A stretch of DNA of 64,000 nucleotides from Rhizobium phaseoli (GTDB lineage: Bacteria; Pseudomonadota; Alphaproteobacteria; Rhizobiales; Rhizobiaceae), in contig NZ_ML133586.1 of assembly GCF_003985125.1 (NCBI RefSeq), positions 1-64,000 on the forward strand. The letters run 5' to 3'. The notes below the pieces were generated by a model that saw nothing but the letters and a program-made list of their open reading frames with translations, was not told the origin of the DNA and searched no databases. A program made the position numbers and the translations under genes. The first letter of the stretch is position 1. The number at the start of each line of letters is the position of its first letter. Positions 57,917-64,000 of the stretch are shown in pieces.

Positions 57917-60709
57917 GTGATTGAACTTGATATCCTGCGTTCCGTCTGTGAAGCCTGCGACGCCGAAGATCCCGTTCTCCGGCCAGGAATTATACGCTTC
58001 GAACTGGAGTTGAAGCGGCCAGATGACGCTGGCGGGTTGGAGGCCCACATCGCCGGTTTGCTGAAAGACGGCCGCTTCGTCCTTCAGCCGCTCGATCCCT
58101 TGCTCCCGACGTTCTATGTCCTGCAATTTCCTGGCGTTGCGCGCACCATCGCACCGGACCGCCTATTCGCGATTGCCGACTACCTTGCAGGTGAACTCGA
58201 ACTCGTGTCCTGCACGCCCGACATCGGCTCGACACTTTACGCCGAGCCCGATGCCCATAGGCTTGACCGGACCAATCCGGAATCAGCGGCTGTCGATGCC
58301 CTTTGCTGGTCGAAGGCGTCGGCCCCCACTGATTTCCACTGGTCGGCAAAGGCGGTGCGCGCGCCCGAAGCCTGGGCGATTTCGCCCAAAAAGGGTGCGG
58401 GCATTATCGTCGCTCAGCCCGATACCGGTGTCGCCAGTCATCCCGAACTGGATACCGAGGCGCTTCGCTTCGATCTCGCCATCGACATCGTTGGTGGAGA
58501 TAAGGACCCCGCTGATCCCCTTGATCCGTCTTTTGCCAATCCCGGACATGGAACGGCCACGGCGAGTGTGGTCGTAAGCCGTGAACGTGGCCAGATGGTC
58601 GGAACGGCACCAGCAGCGAGCCTTGTGCCGATCCGTTGCACGACCGACGTCAAGATATTCGACGGGACCCCGGTGGCGGCCGCCATCCTTCACGCCGTGA
58701 AAATCAAGGCCGACATCATCACCATGAGCCTCGGGGGGATCTTCTCAAGATCGATTTCGGCTGCCATCGGCGTCGCCGTCGATCGGGGACTGATCGTGCT
58801 TGCCGCGGCAGGAAATTGTGTCAACTTCGTCGTCTATCCGGCCTCAGACGACCGTGTCATTGCTGTGGCCGGTGTCGATTCGAACGACAAACCGTGGAAG
58901 GGAACCAGCGCCGGGCCCAGTGTGACGATCGCCGCTCCAGCGGAGAATGTCTACGTGGCACGCAGGACACCGAATGATCTCGGCATCGGCACGGTTAGCG
59001 GTGGGCAGGGGACCTCCTTCGCGGTAACGACCACCGCCGGCGTGGCGGCGCTATGGCTTGCGCGGTTCGGACGCGACAAGGTTCGGGCGGAGGCCAAGCG
59101 CCGCGGCGTCAGCGTCCAGGCGCTCTTTCGCGCGGCACTGACGGCGACTGCACGGCGTCCCGCCCGCTGGAACAGCTGGCTTTACGGTGCCGGTGTTGTC
59201 GATGCCGCTGCCTTGCTGCGCTTGGCGCTGGCGAAGATCCCGGCAGCAACCGGGAATGAAATAGCACCTGAAGCCGTTCCGGATGCGCCGGAGAGCGCCG
59301 CCGTTGCGCAAGTCTTTGCCGATGCCCAGAGCACGGATGTGGTTTGGGCGCGTTACGGCGCAGAGGCAAGCTACCTTGCCGCCGACGCCTGGAGGCGCGG
59401 CGACGCCGGGCGCTCCGCGCTGCTCGAAACCCCTGCCCGGCCGCTCCCGTCACCAGGGCTTCAAGCCAAGGCGCCCACCGTCTTGAAACGAAGCCTGCGA
59501 TTTGCGAATGCAGTTCCACATCTCCAAGCTCCGATTCTTGCGCCCACACCGCCTGCGCGCCACCCTCTGACAATAATTGCGCCGTTGAAGCCTGGCCAGG
59601 AAAGCACTGCAGAAAACGCGCGCGCAAGTCTTGCCGGGACGGGTCTGAGGGACTTGCAAGATCTCATCGAAGGCACGCTGACGCAGATCGAATCCCAGAC
59701 GGAAAGTACCCCTGAGGCAACCGCCGCACGCCGCGATCTGTTGAACAGCACCGAAGCGGTCGTCCGCCAGCTTGCCAGCGATGGCGAGGCGGCGCTTTCC
59801 ATCGAAGGCAGAATCGTGACCGAGGCGCTTGTCCGGCTGAAGGGCCGCCCAGCCTTCAAGGTGGAGGATGGCGCGATCTCCTCGAAGCATGCCGAATTCA
59901 CCGATTGGAGTGCGCTTCTGACGGCGGCCAAGCAATATCTGCCCGCCCTTTGTGCGAGCGTCGGCCGCATCGACGTTGCGGGCGCACATGTCGGTACGGG
60001 ATGGGTCGCCGGTCCCGGGCTCGTCGTGACCAACCGCCATGTGGCAGAGGCCATCGCGGACGTCGTCGTCAAGAGAGGTAGCGGATCGAAATGGTTCATG
60101 CGTGACGGTGTCACGATCAATTTCAGCGACAACGGAAGGGGCAACGAATTGCGTTTCAAGGTCAAAGGGGTTGCCGCTGCTGGTGATGCCCAAATTGGCA
60201 GAAGCGTCGATTTCGCTCATCTTGACATGGTGGTGCTCGACGTCGAAACGGAGAACACTACCGCGAAGCTCCCCGCGACCGTGGGGCTGACGGGCGATCC
60301 CGGCGAAGCCGCAACTTTGCAGGATATCGCGGTGGTCGGTTATCCTGCCCGTCCTGATCGGTCCGCTCTGGAGGATCCTTCCGGCAAGGAAGCTACTGAG
60401 ACGATCGGAGGCCGTCTGGCGATGATCTTCGGTCTCGACTATGGCCGGAAATATTTCAGCCCGGGCACCATCGTCCAAGCGGCCGGGGGCGTGAAGGCGG
60501 ACGGCAATCACTGGATATTCAGCCATGACGCGACAACGCTGGGTGGCTCGTCAGGCTCCGCAATCATTACCTTTTCAAACGATCTTCCGATCCTTGGCCT
60601 GCATTTCGCAGGCCAGGTGATGACCGCCAATTACGCTCACTCTCTGGCCGCAGTGAAACAATCGCCATTTATCGGGGCGGATGTTACCGAACGGATGGTA
60701 TGGAGATAG
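57917..60709 (+). CDS. Subtilisin-trypsin fusion protease
   Basis: A 930-residue protein with two serine protease domains. The S8 domain has D169 (VAQPDTGVASHPEL), H211 (NPGHGTATASVV) and S367 (GGQGTSFAVTTTAG). A low-complexity Pro/Ala linker and a helical part (about 460-670) follow. The trypsin-like domain has H708 (GLVVTNRHVAEAI), D770 (AHLDMVVLD) and S879 (LGGSSGSAI). All six catalytic residues are present. No signal peptide is visible, so it should act in the cytoplasm. GTG 57917 lies six bases after a G6 run; the longer frame starts with TTG at 57902. It precedes the second protease gene by eight bases. Confidence 0.88.
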   Translation: MIELDILRSVCEACDAEDPVLRPGIIRFELELKRPDDAGGLEAHIAGLLKDGRFVLQPLDPLLPTFYVLQFPGVARTIAPDRLFAIADYLAGELELVSCTPDIGSTLYAEPDAHRLDRTNPESAAVDALCWSKASAPTDFHWSAKAVRAPEAWAISPKKGAGIIVAQPDTGVASHPELDTEALRFDLAIDIVGGDKDPADPLDPSFANPGHGTATASVVVSRERGQMVGTAPAASLVPIRCTTDVKIFDGTPVAAAILHAVKIKADIITMSLGGIFSRSISAAIGVAVDRGLIVLAAAGNCVNFVVYPASDDRVIAVAGVDSNDKPWKGTSAGPSVTIAAPAENVYVARRTPNDLGIGTVSGGQGTSFAVTTTAGVAALWLARFGRDKVRAEAKRRGVSVQALFRAALTATARRPARWNSWLYGAGVVDAAALLRLALAKIPAATGNEIAPEAVPDAPESAAVAQVFADAQSTDVVWARYGAEASYLAADAWRRGDAGRSALLETPARPLPSPGLQAKAPTVLKRSLRFANAVPHLQAPILAPTPPARHPLTIIAPLKPGQESTAENARASLAGTGLRDLQDLIEGTLTQIESQTESTPEATAARRDLLNSTEAVVRQLASDGEAALSIEGRIVTEALVRLKGRPAFKVEDGAISSKHAEFTDWSALLTAAKQYLPALCASVGRIDVAGAHVGTGWVAGPGLVVTNRHVAEAIADVVVKRGSGSKWFMRDGVTINFSDNGRGNELRFKVKGVAAAGDAQIGRSVDFAHLDMVVLDVETENTTAKLPATVGLTGDPGEAATLQDIAVVGYPARPDRSALEDPSGKEATETIGGRLAMIFGLDYGRKYFSPGTIVQAAGGVKADGNHWIFSHDATTLGGSSGSAIITFSNDLPILGLHFAGQVMTANYAHSLAAVKQSPFIGADVTERMVWR

Positions 60710-60717
60710 GGCGCGCC

Positions 60718-62790
60718 GTGTCAGAAGGTCCTGATGAGCTCGATCCCGGCAGGCTCTCACGTCAGGTCAAGGTAACCCGCGAGACGTTCGAAAAGGCCTT
60801 CGACGCCTTTGCCGAGGTGAGCCCTGACGAACGCATCCCGTTCAAGGCCGTCGCCTTGAAACGTCAGCGGGCAGCGCCCCTTGGCCCGGGCCGCGAGCGA
60901 GATTTCGCCGATTTCGAAGCTGCGCTGCGCTATGCGAGCGATAAAGGGTTCCTGCAGGGTTTCTGTTCCGCAGGCGGTGCAACGCTGTTCAAGGCAAGCA
61001 GCGAGGATGATGGTACTGGCGGGGTGGTCATGGCGGCCGCGCTGGTTGCGGATGCGCGCGATCGCGCGAGCGTGCTCGTCACCTTCGAGGCAATCGTTAA
61101 TGACCAGGAGCGCTTTCGCGATCCCGACGACGTCAATGCCGCGGTGATGCGCGCACAACGCTGCACCTGTCGCATCGTTGTGCGCGATGGTGCCCGGCGT
61201 ACACGGGGAACGGGTTTCCTGATCGGGCCGCGCCTCGTGCTGACGAACTGGCACGTCGTTCGTTCGCTGTTGGAACCTATGAGCGACGAAGAGGCTGCGG
61301 CCGCAGGGCTCGCCCCGGCAGAATCATGGAAGGCTGCCGCCGGCAGCGCGGCAAGGCTCGGCGTGGAATTCGATTTCACGGCACGCGCCGCACAGGCGGG
61401 CGGTGTTATCCGCATCGGTGTAATCGAGAACTGGCTGGTCGCGGCAAGCAGTGCCGAAGGATCCGAGCGAACCGGCAGTGAAGGTGCCGGCGACTGGCCG
61501 GCAGACGGCGCGGATTTCGAGCCGTACGACGATTTCGCCGTGATTGAGATCGCCGAGCCGGCAGGACTGGAGCGGCGCTTTTATGATATCGTCTCCGAAG
61601 ACCCGCCTATGCCAAGAGGCAATATGGTCCTCCTGCATCACCCGGGCGAATTTTCGATGCGCCTGTCCTACGGAAGTTTCGATCTCGGTCTACCAGCTGC
61701 AAACCTTCTCGGCGGCGTTCCCGCGAAGACATCTGCGAGGATCCTTCATAGCGCAAATTCCATCGGCGGCTCATCCGGCGCACCTTGCTTCAATTTCGAC
61801 ATGATGCCGGTGGCGCTGCACCAAGCGGGCGTCACCTATGGCGGCAATTCTGATATCAGCGACGATAACGGCGATCCCGTGCCAAGCGCGAACGTCAATA
61901 TCGCCATACCGTTGCGCCGTATCCGTGCCAAGGCCGGACCGGCCATCATCGCCCGGATGGGTGCTCTCCAAGCACTCAAACCAGCGCTGTCAAATGGCGA
62001 TCCATTGATTGGGCGCGGAGAGTTGCAGGAGGCGATTGCGGAGGCAAGCCGGGGCAAGGTCAAGATACTCATCGTTCGCGCCGATCTCGGTGTGGACGGA
62101 AAGCCGCTCCAGCGCGTCGGCAAAAGTTTCTCAAGGCGCATCCTGCGGGAATTTCTTGATCTCGCCGAACACGAAATCGTCGAGATCAGCGCCGCAAACC
62201 TAATGCAGAACGCGTACCGCACTGCAGCCGCCCTCCTTGAGGCTGTCAGCGCCGGCCGGTCATCCGCCCTGACCCCCGTTGATGACAGCAGCCTACCTGC
62301 CGATCGTCAATCGACCGAGATCAACGACGTTGTCATGCGCGTTGCTGGCGAACTAAAGGCTGAGCTCGTCAGGATCGCTGGCCAGCGAACATTGTGGCTC
62401 GTCATCGACGAACTTGAAAAACACGCGCTGCCGGACACAACTACGCGAACGCTCCTCGACCGGCTTTATGCAGACGTCTCCGTCGAACCGTCGCTTCGCC
62501 TCGTCATGCTCGGCCTGGTTGACGTCGATCTGCCGTCACTGCAAGGCATCAAGGCCAAACGCCTCGAAAAGCCGCTGACGCATCTCGACAGCAGCCGGGT
62601 AGCCTCCTGGGTAGGCAATCGAGTTGACGGGCGGTTCGGCTTGCCGGACGTGGCGTGCGAATGCCTTGCCGCCGTCGTCTCGTCGGTCGCAAGCAGCCGG
62701 GTCAGCGAGACCTTCAGCATGACGCAGGCCGTCGCCGCGGTTGTCCGCAACGACCTCGACCCCCATCTCAAGAAACGGATGGGTGTATGA
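60718..62790 (+). CDS. Trypsin-like protease with N-terminal effector-associated-type domain
   Basis: A 690-residue protein (696 from ATG 60700). Residues about 15-110 are helical and resemble the effector-associated domains (EADs) of NTPase-based conflict systems (TFEKAFDAFAEVSPDERI; DFEAALRYASDKGFLQGF). The protease domain has H179 (LVLTNWHVVRSLL), D272 (YDDFAVIEI) and S353 (IGGSSGAPCF). The last about 300 residues (LIGRGELQEAIAEASRGKVK, IAGQRTLWLVIDELEKHALP) look like an effector-binding or inactive NTPase-like module. The start is taken as GTG 60718 after GGAGATAGGG; ATG 60700 would overlap the previous gene. Its stop overlaps the STAND gene (ATGA). Confidence 0.8.
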   Translation: MSEGPDELDPGRLSRQVKVTRETFEKAFDAFAEVSPDERIPFKAVALKRQRAAPLGPGRERDFADFEAALRYASDKGFLQGFCSAGGATLFKASSEDDGTGGVVMAAALVADARDRASVLVTFEAIVNDQERFRDPDDVNAAVMRAQRCTCRIVVRDGARRTRGTGFLIGPRLVLTNWHVVRSLLEPMSDEEAAAAGLAPAESWKAAAGSAARLGVEFDFTARAAQAGGVIRIGVIENWLVAASSAEGSERTGSEGAGDWPADGADFEPYDDFAVIEIAEPAGLERRFYDIVSEDPPMPRGNMVLLHHPGEFSMRLSYGSFDLGLPAANLLGGVPAKTSARILHSANSIGGSSGAPCFNFDMMPVALHQAGVTYGGNSDISDDNGDPVPSANVNIAIPLRRIRAKAGPAIIARMGALQALKPALSNGDPLIGRGELQEAIAEASRGKVKILIVRADLGVDGKPLQRVGKSFSRRILREFLDLAEHEIVEISAANLMQNAYRTAAALLEAVSAGRSSALTPVDDSSLPADRQSTEINDVVMRVAGELKAELVRIAGQRTLWLVIDELEKHALPDTTTRTLLDRLYADVSVEPSLRLVMLGLVDVDLPSLQGIKAKRLEKPLTHLDSSRVASWVGNRVDGRFGLPDVACECLAAVVSSVASSRVSETFSMTQAVAAVVRNDLDPHLKKRMGV

Positions 62791-64000
62791 ACGCAACCAA
62801 ACATGACACACCCGAAAACGCCGCTCTCGTCCTTCGCCGGCGGGCCGCCGTCGTCGGCACGTTCGATCCGGTGGCTTTCCTGCAGCTGCCGGTCCGCGCG
62901 GAGGACAAGGAGGCCTTCGAGGACCGTGTCCTGGCATTCTTATCGCCGATGATGGAAGAGGTCATCGAAGACAAGCGCGTGCTCTGGCGCCTGCGGCCGC
63001 AGCCACGGCGCGACACTTTGAGGGAGATGGCCGCCGAGGGGGTACTGGAACAGACCGTCAGGCAAACCAAACCGCAAGTTTCTGATCGCTTCGGCCAAGT
63101 CCTCCAGGCAATGTTGAAAAAGGGGGCGGCAGCCGGCGATCCGCGCAAAATGTCGACGGACGACCTGATGTTACAGGCCTTGGCGCTCGATTTCGTCCGT
63201 TCCTTGCCGACGGATTGGCCGGTCAGGGAACCGCCGGTAGACCCGCGCGTGATGTTGGCGCGCAAGGCCGAGCGACGCCGGCAGGACTTTGTGGCCCCCC
63301 GTAAGCTGTTTGGCCGTGCGCTCGAGGCACATGCCCTCGACCAGTATATTGAAAGCGGCCTTTTGCAGCAGCCACTGGTCGCGCTCCCCAAACCGCCAAG
63401 CGACTTCGCACGCCTTCGTCCTCTGCTCGTCACCGGCATAGGCGGCTCGGGCAAGTCGGCTCTTGTCGCCGATTTAATGCGCCGCACCCAGAAAGACGAC
63501 TGGTCAGGTCCGATCTGCGTCTGGATTGATTTTGACCAGCGCAACGTTGCTCTCGGGGGCGAGCGCGAATGGCTGAACGAGGTTACTCGGCAGATCGGCT
63601 TTGCCAGGCCAGCAGCGGCCGAGCGTCTATCGGCGATCCGGAACGCGGCTCGAAACGATCTGCACAGGCTCACTCAAGAGAGCGGCGACGTGGAGCGGCT
63701 CTCCGGTACCGAGAGCTTGAACGTTGTTTCATCCATGCGCGAGGAAATGCAACGGGCCTTGGGTGACGGGATGTTTGCCGAACAAACCCTCGTTGTCCTC
63801 GTCGATACCTTCGAGGAAGTCCTGGTACGCTCCAATATGAAGGCCCCTTTTCTGGACCAGGAGCCGTTCGGCCTTGTGCTCGAATTCTTGAACTCACTCG
63901 AAGTGCTCCGGTGCCACGACGGACGTCCGCTGTTCAAGGATGTAAGGGCGGTAGTCGCTGGCCGAGCGCATCCCTTCCAGGGCGATGATGGTGATGCTGC
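62787..64000 (+). CDS. STAND-type P-loop NTPase, cut by the window edge
   Basis: The first 404 residues are visible. A helical N-terminal part (about 1-150) is followed by a P-loop domain with Walker A LLVTGIGGSGKSALVADL (about 212-229) and Walker B LVVLVDTFEEVL (about 333-344). The GxGGxGKS form and the acidic DTFEE motif fit STAND NTPases of the AP-ATPase/NACHT-like group. These proteins normally carry C-terminal sensor repeats, which would lie beyond 64000. ATG overlaps the preceding stop, so the three genes form one operon. It is the likely sensor that controls the proteases. Confidence 0.85.
   Translation, partial: MNATKHDTPENAALVLRRRAAVVGTFDPVAFLQLPVRAEDKEAFEDRVLAFLSPMMEEVIEDKRVLWRLRPQPRRDTLREMAAEGVLEQTVRQTKPQVSDRFGQVLQAMLKKGAAAGDPRKMSTDDLMLQALALDFVRSLPTDWPVREPPVDPRVMLARKAERRRQDFVAPRKLFGRALEAHALDQYIESGLLQQPLVALPKPPSDFARLRPLLVTGIGGSGKSALVADLMRRTQKDDWSGPICVWIDFDQRNVALGGEREWLNEVTRQIGFARPAAAERLSAIRNAARNDLHRLTQESGDVERLSGTESLNVVSSMREEMQRALGDGMFAEQTLVVLVDTFEEVLVRSNMKAPFLDQEPFGLVLEFLNSLEVLRCHDGRPLFKDVRAVVAGRAHPFQGDDGDA

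Noticed and set aside
1..64000. CRISPR arrays, tRNA and rRNA genes
   Set aside because: No regularly spaced short repeats and no tRNA- or rRNA-like sequences were noticed by eye; a dedicated scan was not possible.

Overview
The window looks like an accessory replicon (megaplasmid or symbiotic plasmid) of a Rhizobium-type alphaproteobacterium. The evidence is a rhizobial-type (Rhc) type III secretion locus with a split secretin and NolX-family translocators, an alpha-r14-type anti-Shine-Dalgarno sRNA, HWE-family histidine kinases, and many broken IS elements and gene fragments. No replication, ribosomal or core metabolic genes were seen. All names come from reading the sequence; no database search was possible.

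Layout. 1-825: decayed IS256-family element. 1914-5170: three co-directional genes (TRSP phosphoribosyltransferase, StiP/Pelota protein, HAD phosphatase) of the type found beside tellurium-resistance (ter) genes, here with no ter genes. 5240-7710: a broken DUF4334 gene, a probable alpha-r14 sRNA, a helicase fragment, a chain of RNA hairpins resembling HEARO/omega RNA, and an XRE regulator. 7715-26862: a type III secretion locus with SctO, RhcC1, needle candidate, SctD, SctV, a pectate-lyase-like effector candidate, SctU, SctT, SctS, SctR, SctQ, SctN, SctL, SctK, SctJ, SctI and two very large NolX-like proteins. SctU ends before its autocleavage domain, and neither SctP nor RhcC2 is present.

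27156-38510 is a graveyard: AbiEi with a broken AbiEii partner, and damaged copper-resistance, L,D-transpeptidase, LOV-kinase, thermonuclease, DNA-ligase and IS genes, with a few intact genes (DUF1007 protein, HWE kinase). 38893-44446: a DUF2726 protein, then a four-gene tyrosinase operon (M4 metalloprotease, small protein, tyrosinase, DUF2182 membrane protein). 45070-46392: an IS3 copy with intact ends and damaged genes.

46676-53192 is a four-gene operon joining a catalase-like/cyclooxygenase-like fusion, a RoxA-like dihaem cytochrome, a membrane protein and a nitroreductase-like protein; I read it as a candidate lipid-oxidation (oxylipin) pathway. From 54141 to the right edge the genes look like a defence island: a Fic protein with a small partner, a metallopeptidase plus dCTP-deaminase-like cassette, and then a subtilisin-trypsin fusion, a second trypsin-like protein and a STAND NTPase cut by the window edge. 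This last set is the best candidate here for an undescribed protease-based immune system.
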